This document shows positions 1 to 6,611 of a stretch of DNA of 13,671 nucleotides, in pieces. The notes beneath the pieces are model-generated. The model saw only the letters and a program-made list of their open reading frames with translations, was not told where the DNA came from and did no database searches. The position numbers and the translations under genes were made by a program. The DNA is from Planctomycetota bacterium (GTDB lineage: Bacteria > Planctomycetota > Phycisphaerae > Sedimentisphaerales > Anaerobacaceae). The stretch covers positions 1 through 13,671 of the forward strand of contig JAFNGF010000095.1 of NCBI GenBank assembly GCA_017885385.1, written 5' to 3'. Positions within the stretch are counted from its first letter, which is position 1, and each line of letters opens with the position of its first letter.

Positions 1-136
1 CGGGCATTCTTTTGGACATATAGGCGATGATTTCGTTTTGCGGCGTGATAGGATAACCAAAGTAGGCGTCGCAACCGGCAAGGACAGCTGCTTCAGCCAG
101 CGCTTCATTGCCACACACTATGACTCTTTCAGTCAC
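1..136 (-). CDS. vorB: 2-oxoacid:ferredoxin oxidoreductase alpha subunit, N-terminal part (cut by window edge)
   Basis: This minus-strand frame starts at a GTG (134-136) and reads MTERVIVCGNEALAEAAVLA at its N terminus, continuing to a GYPITPQNEI motif and leaving the window at position 1 after 45 codons. GNEA-AEAA...GYPITPQNEI is the N-terminal signature of the alpha (pyrimidine-binding) subunit of 2-oxoacid:ferredoxin oxidoreductases, closest in my memory to VorB (2-oxoisovalerate) and KorA (2-oxoglutarate). The enzyme would oxidatively decarboxylate a 2-oxoacid to an acyl-CoA and reduce ferredoxin, using TPP in the cytoplasm. The GTG overlaps the ferredoxin stop by one base (TAGTG) and has an AAGGA ribosome site just upstream, so the two are translationally coupled. 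The substrate cannot be decided from 45 residues. Confidence 0.8.
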   Translation of the reverse strand, partial: MTERVIVCGNEALAEAAVLAGCDAYFGYPITPQNEIIAYMSKRMP

Positions 137-414
137 TACTTGTCCTTAACTAAGATCGGCCTGTCTTTCTTGGAAGGTCCGCCAACAGTGTTCTCATCAC
201 GATATACTTCGATTACCGCCTCCGGGCAAATAATTGCACACATAGCGCAGCCGGTGCAATCCGCCATAGGCGGACCGGCAGGTTCGGCAGGGAAATAACC
301 TGACTTGTTGGAGCGCTTGGAGATGATGATGCGACCCTTTGGGCATACCGTTACACACAATCCGCAACCTTTGCAGCGTTCGGTATCAATAATTATTTTG
401 CCAAGCATTTTCAT
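136..414 (-). CDS. 2[4Fe-4S] ferredoxin subunit of a 2-oxoacid:ferredoxin oxidoreductase
   Basis: A 92-residue protein with two complete cluster-binding motifs, CKGCGLCVTVCP (residues 14-25) and CTGCAMCAIICP (about 53-64), separated by a short linker. This is the delta-type subunit that carries electrons from the TPP site to free ferredoxin. It begins MKMLGKIIIDTERCKGCG, typical of KorD/VorD-like subunits. The alpha subunit follows directly with a one-base overlap, so the order ferredoxin-alpha matches the usual vor/kor operon; the beta and gamma genes would lie beyond the left edge. The ribosome site before the ATG is weak (GGACG), and a second in-frame ATG two codons later could also serve. 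The C-terminal tail (about residues 70-92) is charged and probably flexible. Family call is firm; substrate is unknown. Confidence 0.88.
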   Translation of the reverse strand: MKMLGKIIIDTERCKGCGLCVTVCPKGRIIISKRSNKSGYFPAEPAGPPMADCTGCAMCAIICPEAVIEVYRDENTVGGPSKKDRPILVKDK

Positions 415-428
415 CTTGCGTCCAACCC

Positions 429-470
429 GTCAATTTTCAATTGTCGATTTTCAATTGTCAATTGTCAATT
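429..470. repeat. Heptad tandem array 1, six copies of GTCAATT
   Basis: Six head-to-tail 7-mers fill the spacer between the ferredoxin start and the PQQ-protein stop. Four variants occur: GTCAATT (three copies), TTCAATT (two) and GTCGATT (one). Read on the minus strand the unit is AATTGAC, and the first unit shares two bases with the TAA stop of the PQQ gene (469-471). The unit is nearly self-complementary (CAATTG), so the array can fold on itself in either strand. The heptamer resembles the TTGTCAA short tandem repeats I recall from heterocystous cyanobacteria (STRR elements). Confidence 0.85.
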
Positions 471-1716
471 ATGGGTATTTGGAGTTTTTCCTTATGTCAT
501 AAGCCATAAGGGCGTCGCCGCGGCGAATGTAGAGCCGGCCATCAGATATGGCTGGGTGCGCCCAGTGCTTGCCTGAGCCGGCGGTGACCCGGAAAGAACT
601 GATTATCTCGAAGCTTTTGGGCGACGCCTTAACAAGAGCCACGTCCCCGGTATTTTCATCATAGCAATACAGCATCCCGTCCGCGTAGATAACCGAGCCT
701 TTATTTGCGTTCCACGCGGCCTCATACATAACTTTGCCGGCGTCCCAATCAAGACAAACCCAATCGCCTTTGGGAATGCCCTTAAAGTTAGAGCCATAGA
801 GGCAGCCGTCGACCAGCACAACGCCGCCATGATGACAGTCCAAAACAGGCTGCGTCCATTTTTTCTTCACGCTGGTGCTGTCGTCGGAGATTTGCAGCAT
901 CAGCCCGCCGGTTGTAAAGCCGTACTCAACTACGCTGGTGACAAAGATGCAGCCATCGCTATAAACCGGCGTGACAATAGCGGTGTCATAACTGGTTTGG
1001 TAAGGGAAACGCCAGACGAGCGTCCCATCCTCGGCATTTACACAGATTATAGATTTTTGTATCGCGTTGACAAGCAGACGATTGCCGCCTATTTGGATGA
1101 GAATTGGCGAAGAATATGCTGAACATTCGTCCAGGCCTGTTGTCGTCCAGGTGGTCCGGCCGGTAAATTTATCCAGCGCCACGATGACGCCCTTTTTGCC
1201 GCCGGGCGTGCAGTACACTTTTTGCCCGTCGACCAGCGGTGAGCCGGTCATGCCCCAGGAGGTGTTTTTGCCCTGGAACGTATTCAACGTATCCACACTC
1301 CAGATTTGTTCGCCGGTTTTGGCGGACAAACATGCCAGGACTCCTGTGCCGCTAAAGACGTAAATCCGGTCGCCGTCCACCGTTGGCGTGGTTCGAGCAC
1401 CCGGATAGGACCTTTGCCACTCCTGGCCGTATGATTTTTTCCACCGGAACTTGCCGTCAAGGTCATAGGCAAAAAGAAACCCCTGGCCGTCAAGCATGCC
1501 GGTTGTATATATGAACCCGTCGGCTACAGCGACCGAAGAAAAACCCGTGCCCGGGCCATCGACCGACCAGAGAAGGGGGGGGCCGCCTTGCGGCCATTTT
1601 TGCAGAAGTCCGGTTTCTGCGGATTTGCCGTCGCGGCTCAGTCCCCTGAATTGGGGCCAGTCATCGGCGCGGCACAATGGGCGGGACAGCAAAACGGCCG
1701 CAAACAAAGTTGTCAC
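469..1716 (-). CDS. Exported PQQ-like beta-propeller protein
   Basis: A 415-residue protein that opens, after a short hydrophobic export signal, with DDWPQFRGLSRDGKS (residues 18-32), a hallmark of the planctomycete PQQ-like/BamB-like propeller family. Repeated blade motifs follow, for example GFIYTTG...LFAYDLDGKFRWK (about 67-93), DRIYVFSGTGVLACLSAKTG (about 116-135) and VIVALDKFTGRTTW. No PQQ-dehydrogenase catalytic signature is apparent, so a binding or scaffold role in the periplasm is more likely than enzymatic activity. The GTG start (1714-1716) gives a signal peptide with no charged n-region. An upstream in-frame CTG eight codons earlier would add RIDHIK and make a better one, and a TGA three codons further upstream limits the choice. 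The stop codon is overlapped by heptad array 1. It may be cotranscribed with the ferredoxin-oxidoreductase genes, but function links are unclear. Confidence 0.82.
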   Translation of the reverse strand: MTTLFAAVLLSRPLCRADDWPQFRGLSRDGKSAETGLLQKWPQGGPPLLWSVDGPGTGFSSVAVADGFIYTTGMLDGQGFLFAYDLDGKFRWKKSYGQEWQRSYPGARTTPTVDGDRIYVFSGTGVLACLSAKTGEQIWSVDTLNTFQGKNTSWGMTGSPLVDGQKVYCTPGGKKGVIVALDKFTGRTTWTTTGLDECSAYSSPILIQIGGNRLLVNAIQKSIICVNAEDGTLVWRFPYQTSYDTAIVTPVYSDGCIFVTSVVEYGFTTGGLMLQISDDSTSVKKKWTQPVLDCHHGGVVLVDGCLYGSNFKGIPKGDWVCLDWDAGKVMYEAAWNANKGSVIYADGMLYCYDENTGDVALVKASPKSFEIISSFRVTAGSGKHWAHPAISDGRLYIRRGDALMAYDIRKNSKYP

Positions 1717-1816
1717 AGCCTTGATATGATCTATACGCAGAATCCTTCAGGTCGTTTCGGTCAGTATTCTTTATGCAGCCCACAGCACAGAACGCAGGCT
1801 CCATTTGAGAGAAACC

Positions 1817-1845
1817 ATAATACACAAATCGGCCGGCGAATACAA
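1817..1845 (-). promoter_or_regulatory. Candidate sigma-70-type promoter of the PQQ-protein gene
   Basis: Read on the minus strand, TTGTAT (1840-1845) and TATTAT (1817-1822) are spaced by exactly 17 bases. Transcription would begin near 1810, leaving a leader of roughly 95 bases before the GTG start at 1716. The call is by consensus only. Confidence 0.4.
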
Positions 1846-1860
1846 CTGCCGACCGCCCCC

Positions 1861-1918
1861 GTACCATGCAAAAGATTGGGGCCTATTCGCCATAGGCGAA
1901 TAGGCCCCGAAATGGTAC
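1861..1918. repeat. Two-tier perfect palindrome between convergent-to-upstream gene ends
   Basis: An inner perfect 14-bp inverted repeat (GGGGCCTATTCGCC at 1878-1891 against 1895-1908) has a 3-base loop ATA. It is enclosed by a second perfect 7-bp arm pair GTACCAT / ATGGTAC (1861-1867 and 1912-1918). The outer and inner stems are separated by an asymmetric internal loop of 10 and 3 bases. No T run follows on either strand, so it is not a standard intrinsic terminator. It lies between the promoter region of the PQQ gene and the modular hairpin element, downstream of the 1121-residue exoprotein gene. Confidence 0.8.
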
Positions 1919-1931
1919 AATCCTCTCTGAA

Positions 1932-2052
1932 CCCCGCAACAAGTTGCGGGGCTAAATATCTCTCGACTTCGCTCGAGACAGGTTTAGCCCCCGGACCCTT
2001 CGACTTCGCTCAGGACAGGGGTGGCAGGGCTAAACATTCGCAGCACACTGCG
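1932..2052 (+). repeat. Modular hairpin element, copy A (most complete)
   Basis: In order: a 9-bp hairpin CCCCGCAAC-AA-GTTGCGGGG (1932-1951); a core bounded by inverted boxes GGGGCTAAA (1948-1956) and TTTAGCCCC (1983-1991) with an inner hairpin TCTCGA-CTTCGC-TCGAGA; a third hairpin unit containing CCCTTCGACTTCGCTCAGG and ending in GGCAGGGCTAAAC (to about 2034); and a short CGCAG-CACA-CTGCG hairpin (2039-2052) that ends one base before the exoprotein stop codon. Each hairpin is followed by a GGGCTAAA box. The core matches copy D (6496-6567) in reverse orientation, although the flanking hairpins have different sequences. The rest of the 1717-2053 spacer shows no gene. Confidence 0.75.
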
Positions 2053-2053
2053 A

Positions 2054-5000
2054 TTACGGCCACAGAATCTCCTCAAGCCACGCATCCGCGAGCTCTGCAT
2101 AGTCCTTCAGGTCAATCTTCCTGGAACCCTGAGGCTCACCGGAATACAGCTCAGCAACCGACGGAACCGGAACATACAACTTGCCGTCGGCAGGGGTCTC
2201 GTCACCTAAATACGCTATCTCACCCGCCGAAAGAGCCTTGTTGTAAATCCGCAAGTCGTCTATGATCCCGTTGAAGAAGCTAGCGGTGGTGGTGTAGGGC
2301 TCGCATCCAATCTTGAGAGTACCTGTCGAAGTACCAAGTACCGCTGTCGTAATCAATTCTCTGTCCAAAACGCCATTGACATACGTCCGGAGGTAGCCGC
2401 CCTCGGAGTAGACACCAACAACGTGATACCAAACGCCTGTCGCCAGGGCCGTACCACCGGCAACAGTTCTGTTGAGGGTCCCCGCGCCGGCGGAAGTACG
2501 AATTTCAAACTCAACCCTGTCGTTGGTATATACGGTCATCTTATATCCACCAGTGGAATTGTCCTGATTGCCCGCAATCTTCTGATCGAGGCCTGTCACA
2601 GAGAGTTTGATCCATGCCGCAATCGTGACTCCGTTGGTAATATTCAAGGTCGCACCGGCCCCGCAGTCGACATAGTCGCCATCACCATCGAATCTAAGGG
2701 CGCTTCCAACCTTGCCGGCAGCTACCCATGTCGGGTCACCGTTGATGGTTCCGTTATTACCTTTGCCGGAGCTGTCTTGAACGTCGCCGTCAAACTTGTA
2801 CTGCGCCGCCAGATTGGCAGCGCCAGGATTTGACGTCGTAATAAAGCTATCGGCAAGCAGCCAGTCATTCGCCAAAACCTCAAGGTCCAGATAATCAACC
2901 ACACAGTCATCGTTCAAATCGGCTGCTGGTTTTAGCATTGAAGGAACACATCTGCTGGGATACACGCGGATATCATCGATGAATAGTGTGCCCGTGCCGC
3001 CAGCCGTGGGACTGGTGCGGTTGCCCAGGCCAATATACATCTTCTTGATGGCCTTCAGATTTACGCCCGCAGCGCTGAATTGTGTCAGCTCAATGTTCCA
3101 CTCGTGCCAACTGGCTCCAAGCACCGAGTCGAACTCAGGATGGTTCACCACCTTAACGTGCCCGGCATTATCTTCCACCGCCACGTAGAGCTGTTCAGCG
3201 GCATTGGCAGAAGCGCCATAGAAGTACAGCGTCAATGCCTTAACGACGTTCACGGTCCAATCCTGCGGCGAGATCCACTCACGCTGGGTCTCTGAGTAGC
3301 GGGCTTTGCCGGTCGCACCGCTGTTGTCGTAAGCCAACGGCATCGACTGGGCGCCGCCATGAATGGTAGTCATCTCCACAAACGTAGGCTGAGCGTAACC
3401 CACAGCCGAACCGGTGCCGTTGCCGGGATAGCCGGGCGCCGGCTCACTGAATCCCCATCCGTCACGCCAGGTCTGGAATATCCTGCTGCCGACATCGTCG
3501 GTGTAGTCTTCAAAGTCGTCCACCACAATAAAATCGGCGGTGGTAAAGCTCCAAACGTTGCCTTTCCACGTATCGGCGGCGTTTACCTCATCTATTCGCC
3601 AGTAGTAAGTGCTGTTCCACGCCAGAGGAGCCTCGGTAGGCACATAGGTGGTAGCAGCAAGGTCCTGCTGGCCTCGATAGATACCTGCTGAGGCCGTAGT
3701 GGCATTTTCAACCGCGGCGGCGTCTGTGCCGAGGTACACGTTGTGCTTAGCGGCTTTCAAACCGGCATCCCAGCGAAGGACGGGCGTCTGCTTGACGTCT
3801 GCCGCACCGTCCGGCGGATTCGGGCTGCCGGCCCTTAGCGGCGGCTGCAACGGACCGGCGGGAATAATCTGCTCGGCCATCGTCGGCGTCGACCAGTACA
3901 ACTGCTGGACGGCGTCGCCACCACTGTCAAAGAACTCTAACCGCAGCGAATGGATGCCCTTTTCCAGAGAGATCGGGAGGGAGAAGTACTTGCTCGTGAC
4001 CGTGGGGGTCACCCACTTGTCGACGATCAACTCGCCGTCGATCCACAGCCGGGTGCCGTCCTGGCAGTTGACACTGAACATATACGTGTCGGCGATGGCG
4101 ATATCGAGGTCCGCCGTCCACCGGGCCGACCATCCGTCGCCCACAACCGGCGCACCTGGACTCGTGGTACCAGTCAGAGTTAAGTCGACCTGCGTGTCGG
4201 TCCGCGTCAGCACCGGCAATCCGCTCAAGTCCGTGTTGTTGAAGTACTCGCCCTTGAGGCCGCCGCCACCGCCAGTCGTTGTAAAGCTCCAGACTTTGCC
4301 TGGAAACTTAGTGCCCCCGGCATTGTATTCATCGATCCGCCAGTAGTAAGTGGTATTCAGGGCAAGCGTTCCGGGATCGTAGGTTAGCTTTGTCTGCTGG
4401 CTGCTTTTCAATGTGCCGCCCGTACCATTAGCCACATCAGTTTGACTTGTTCCAAAGTACACGTCGTGCCTAATGCCGGTGGCTCCTGCAACCCAGCTAA
4501 GGTCAGCTCCAACATCGATCCATTTGTCGCCGTCACGTGGCGTCGGGTCATGGGCGGTCAACGTCGCTGCCGTAAAGCTCCACACATCGCCTTTGTCAAT
4601 TGTAACACCGTCAGCCTCGACCTCATCGACGCGCCAGTAGTAAGTCGCCCCTGGAGTAAGGCCAGCCCCGTACCAGTACACGGTAAGGTTCGTCCGGGTC
4701 ATGAACTCAGCCGTACCCAGCGTCGGATTGGTCCCAAAGTACACATCGTGGAGCGCAGCGGTGTCTCCCGCCGTCCACTGAAACAGCGGCGATAATACAC
4801 CGGTAGCGCCGTTGAGCGGATTCGTGGCCGTCGCCTTGTACACGGTCTCCAGCAGCTCTATCTCAGCAATCTGCATACAGGTGTCGGTGGTCCCATACTT
4901 CGAATTCCAGATCGTCGGGAACATCAACTGATAGTGCTTGTACGCGACGGTATTGGCAAACTTCATCGGCGTCGTGGTCCACGTCTGGTTGGGCCAAGCC

Positions 5001-5419
5001 ACGGGCCCGGCGAAATCCTTGATATCGCCGCTGGCGATTAGAGTGTACGGCCCATCGATGCTGACGTTGGAGCCGGACAGCTCGTACGTGATAGGGGCGC
5101 GTCCCGGGTATCCCGTGGTGTCATTGGCCGAGCAGAACCGCACGCTGGTCACCACGCTCGGGCCACCCTTGGGCGTAACGCGGATGCCCGTAGGCTCTAT
5201 ATCTCCTTTGAAGTGCAGATACTTCGTCACGATCTGGTTGTCAATGGCTTGGTTCGCCGCTTCATTGCCCGGCCACCCGTGGTTGCCGCCAGTACTTATG
5301 CCGTCGTTCGGGACACCCTGAATGACATCCCCCGGAGCGGTGACGTCCCGCGCAGCCTGTGTCACTCCGCTCAAGAGCAAAGTGAGCACGACCACAACTG
5401 CAAATGACAATTTCCACAT
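2054..5419 (-). CDS. Large secreted multidomain protein: discoidin-like, FN3-like, PA14, LamG and dockerin-like repeats
   Basis: A 1121-residue exoprotein with a clear Sec signal peptide (1-22, cleavage near TQA|A). In order: a discoidin/F5-8-type-like domain (about 24-191, ending QIAEIELLE); two FN3-like modules (about 194-285 and 287-382) with the repeated signatures HDVYFGT and TYYWRxDE...GxVWSFT; a PA14 domain (about 387-523, GEYFNN start, DGTRLWIDGE); a third FN3-like module (527-629); a jelly-roll carbohydrate-binding-like domain (about 631-823, VVDDFEDYTD start, TLFIDDIRVYP end); one dockerin-like repeat (833-854); a LamG/concanavalin-like domain (866-1072); and a second, degenerate dockerin-like repeat (1091-1115) ending WLEEILWP. 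No glycosidase motif is visible, so a role in polysaccharide binding or cell-surface architecture is the best inference. The start is fixed by AAGGAGG seven bases upstream. It is flanked by repeats, with no operon partner. Confidence 0.85.
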   Translation of the reverse strand: MWKLSFAVVVVLTLLLSGVTQAARDVTAPGDVIQGVPNDGISTGGNHGWPGNEAANQAIDNQIVTKYLHFKGDIEPTGIRVTPKGGPSVVTSVRFCSANDTTGYPGRAPITYELSGSNVSIDGPYTLIASGDIKDFAGPVAWPNQTWTTTPMKFANTVAYKHYQLMFPTIWNSKYGTTDTCMQIAEIELLETVYKATATNPLNGATGVLSPLFQWTAGDTAALHDVYFGTNPTLGTAEFMTRTNLTVYWYGAGLTPGATYYWRVDEVEADGVTIDKGDVWSFTAATLTAHDPTPRDGDKWIDVGADLSWVAGATGIRHDVYFGTSQTDVANGTGGTLKSSQQTKLTYDPGTLALNTTYYWRIDEYNAGGTKFPGKVWSFTTTGGGGGLKGEYFNNTDLSGLPVLTRTDTQVDLTLTGTTSPGAPVVGDGWSARWTADLDIAIADTYMFSVNCQDGTRLWIDGELIVDKWVTPTVTSKYFSLPISLEKGIHSLRLEFFDSGGDAVQQLYWSTPTMAEQIIPAGPLQPPLRAGSPNPPDGAADVKQTPVLRWDAGLKAAKHNVYLGTDAAAVENATTASAGIYRGQQDLAATTYVPTEAPLAWNSTYYWRIDEVNAADTWKGNVWSFTTADFIVVDDFEDYTDDVGSRIFQTWRDGWGFSEPAPGYPGNGTGSAVGYAQPTFVEMTTIHGGAQSMPLAYDNSGATGKARYSETQREWISPQDWTVNVVKALTLYFYGASANAAEQLYVAVEDNAGHVKVVNHPEFDSVLGASWHEWNIELTQFSAAGVNLKAIKKMYIGLGNRTSPTAGGTGTLFIDDIRVYPSRCVPSMLKPAADLNDDCVVDYLDLEVLANDWLLADSFITTSNPGAANLAAQYKFDGDVQDSSGKGNNGTINGDPTWVAAGKVGSALRFDGDGDYVDCGAGATLNITNGVTIAAWIKLSVTGLDQKIAGNQDNSTGGYKMTVYTNDRVEFEIRTSAGAGTLNRTVAGGTALATGVWYHVVGVYSEGGYLRTYVNGVLDRELITTAVLGTSTGTLKIGCEPYTTTASFFNGIIDDLRIYNKALSAGEIAYLGDETPADGKLYVPVPSVAELYSGEPQGSRKIDLKDYAELADAWLEEILWP

Positions 5420-5425
5420 AATAGT

Positions 5426-5432
5426 CCTCCTT
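5426..5432 (-). promoter_or_regulatory. Strong ribosome binding site of the exoprotein gene
   Basis: AAGGAGG on the minus strand with six bases (5420-5425) between it and the ATG at 5417-5419. It is a full match to the anti-Shine-Dalgarno sequence and settles the start. Confidence 0.8.
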
Positions 5433-5670
5433 CAAAAAATTCAAGATACCTGACTTTGGTCACACGCCAAAAACACGCTCGTTGGGGATAAGCCCGCCAG
5501 AGTCTGTAGATATATAGGCCTATCGCGACAACCTCTAACACAACAACCAACAAAAGGCCAAAAAAGCTACGACACTTATTTCCATCCAGCAGTGTTTACG
5601 GGGACTTGAACCTGCCTCCTTCCTTAGCCCGAACACACAAAAAGCGCATCCGCACATTGCGACACCTCTA

Positions 5671-5700
5671 TTTATATCAGATATGCCGCCCTAATTTCAA
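5671..5700 (-). promoter_or_regulatory. Candidate promoter of the exoprotein gene, implying a long leader
   Basis: On the minus strand TTGAAA (5695-5700) is followed after 18 bases by TATAAA (5671-5676). Initiation near 5664 would give a 5' leader of about 245 bases to the ATG at 5419. The leader contains GC-rich segments, a 10-bp palindrome ATAGGCCTAT (5514-5523) and a run of six T on the transcript strand near 5566. I recognise no known riboswitch in it. No coding region is evident between 5420 and 5670. Confidence 0.4.
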
Positions 5701-6086
5701 GAAAAAGTTGCAAATTTCTTGCCAAAGTCGGGCAAAATCTCCCGTCAGACTGCTTGGGGAACACTTTGTGGCTCTGCCGAAGGCCTGACCAGGATCTCTA
5801 TGGCCGCCATTTGTCCTTGAGTCAGAACCGCCGGCCTTATGCCCAATTCTTCGCTTCGGCTGGTAAAACTCCACGCGGTGCTCCGAACGCGAATCACATA
5901 TTGGTTTCCAGTCCCATAAGGAGCCGTAGTCCGTGCTTCCACCCCGCTATCTGTGAAATCCGCCATTCCAATCGTATCCCGGCTCTATTGGCTATCCTTT
6001 TTGACCGATACGTCAGATCGTGGGGTAAATCTCTCTCTTGAGCAAAGAACCTAATCTGCAAAAGGAGTTAAACGGGCGAAAGTGCA
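5701..6086. other. Gene-poor stretch with one doubtful minus-strand ORF
   Basis: I see no recognisable gene here. The best open frame runs on the minus strand from 5966 to 5745 (73 codons, MADFTDSGVEARTTAPYGTG at its start). It has no good ribosome site, an in-frame stop seven codons upstream of its ATG, and no family I can name. It may be a fragment of a lost gene or chance. The stretch lies between the exoprotein promoter and the FRG pseudogene, so it is consistent with decayed accessory DNA. Confidence 0.3.
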
Positions 6087-6340
6087 ATGGACGAGAAGGT
6101 CGTCAACTCAGCCCAAGAGTTTATACACAGGATAAAAAGATCCTGGGTGCTTGGTCCAACATCGACCATAGTCTTGCCTTTGCTTGGTTCAGGGGGCTGC
6201 GAAAAGAGGATTATAAGTTAAAACCAAGATTGTTTAGCATAATCGACGAGATCAAGAACGATAGCAAAAAGCGGACCTTCGAGAATGACATTGTTCAAGA
6301 GTTTCGCATGCGAAGTCTGGCAGTCCTGACGGATTGCCGG
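6087..6340 (+). pseudogene. FRG-domain protein, frameshifted and truncated
   Basis: Two overlapping frames together read like the N terminus of an FRG-domain protein, a family often found in phage-defence and toxin settings. The first frame begins at ATG 6087 with MDEKVVNSAQEFIHRIKRSW, the usual 'S..EFI..I' opening. It then runs out of register and ends at a TAA after 46 codons. The match resumes in another frame near 6160 with SLAFAWFRGLRKEDYKLKPR, containing the diagnostic FRG motif and the following basic/Pro segment, and then E..IVQEFRMRS (to about 6325). After VLTD the reading passes directly into repeat DNA, so the C-terminal half of the domain is missing. A single indel would join the two frames. 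Family assignment rests on motif memory; the frameshift and the loss of the 3' end are visible. Confidence 0.6.
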
Positions 6341-6374
6341 GGAGGCATTATTGGCAGGACTACCCTGCGAAGGC

Positions 6375-6439
6375 AGATTTCTCCGCTCGCCCCCGTTTCT
6401 GTCTTCGACAGAAGACACGGGGGCTTCGGTCGAAATGAC
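6375..6439. repeat. Dispersed-type repeat with a nested hairpin
   Basis: The outer parts, AGATTTCTCC (6375-6384) and CTTCGGTCGAAATGAC (6424-6439), are the two ends of a short repeat I recall from many unrelated bacterial genomes. Between them sits a long hairpin: CCCCCGT (6390-6396) pairs with ACGGGGG (6417-6423), and TTCTGTC (6397-6403) pairs with GACAGAA (6407-6413) around a TTC loop. It directly follows the truncated FRG gene and probably accompanied its disruption. Confidence 0.6.
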
Positions 6440-6495
6440 ACATCCTCCAGACGTCAGATCAACCGACCATACTTGCTGCCATACCCAGCGGATGA

Positions 6496-6567
6496 CCCCG
6501 TGTGGAACACGGGGCTTACCTGTCGAGCCGGGTCGAGAGATATTTAGCCCTGGAATTTATTCCAGGG
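6496..6567 (-). repeat. Modular hairpin element, copy D
   Basis: In plus-strand order: an 8-bp hairpin CCCCGTGT-GGA-ACACGGGG (6496-6514), a core running from GGGGCTTACCTGTC to GAGATATTTAGCCC (6511-6550), and a 9-bp hairpin CCCTGGAAT-TT-ATTCCAGGG (6548-6567). The core is the reverse complement of the core in copy A (1948-1991), including the CCTGTC and GAGAGATATTTAG parts. The flanking hairpins differ in sequence but stay fully paired. It lies about 45 bases past the pcm stop codon (6612); without a T run it is not a standard intrinsic terminator. Confidence 0.7.
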
Positions 6568-6611
6568 TGGCTGCGTTTTTACCGTGGTTTACCTTCCGGT
6601 CATCTTTGTGA

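Noticed and set aside
429..470. Heptad arrays considered as CRISPR
   Set aside because: Units are 7 bp and directly abutting, with no spacers and no cas genes nearby.
1588..2265. 225-codon plus-strand open frame spanning the PQQ gene start, the repeats and the exoprotein 3' end
   Set aside because: It crosses two genes on the opposite strand and several hairpins. The translation is low-complexity and unlike any protein.
3699..4346. 215-codon plus-strand open frame inside the exoprotein gene
   Set aside because: It is antisense to a protein with a clear signal peptide and repeated domains, has no ribosome site and shows no recognisable motif. It is a by-product of the high-GC coding strand.
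5602..5612. tRNA T-arm-like GGTTCAAGTCC on the minus strand, considered as a tRNA fragment or attachment site
   Set aside because: The flanking bases form only two of the five stem pairs, and no acceptor, D or anticodon arm can be built around it.
6038..6547. 169-codon open frame as an intact gene
   Set aside because: Only its middle part resembles a protein (FRG motif). Its first 40 codons are the wrong frame of the true N terminus, and its last 70 are translated repeat and hairpin DNA. It is reported as a pseudogene instead.
6548..6567. Hairpin CCCTGGAAT-TT-ATTCCAGGG as an intrinsic terminator of pcm
   Set aside because: No T run follows on the transcript strand. The hairpin is part of the dispersed element, so any termination role is unproven.
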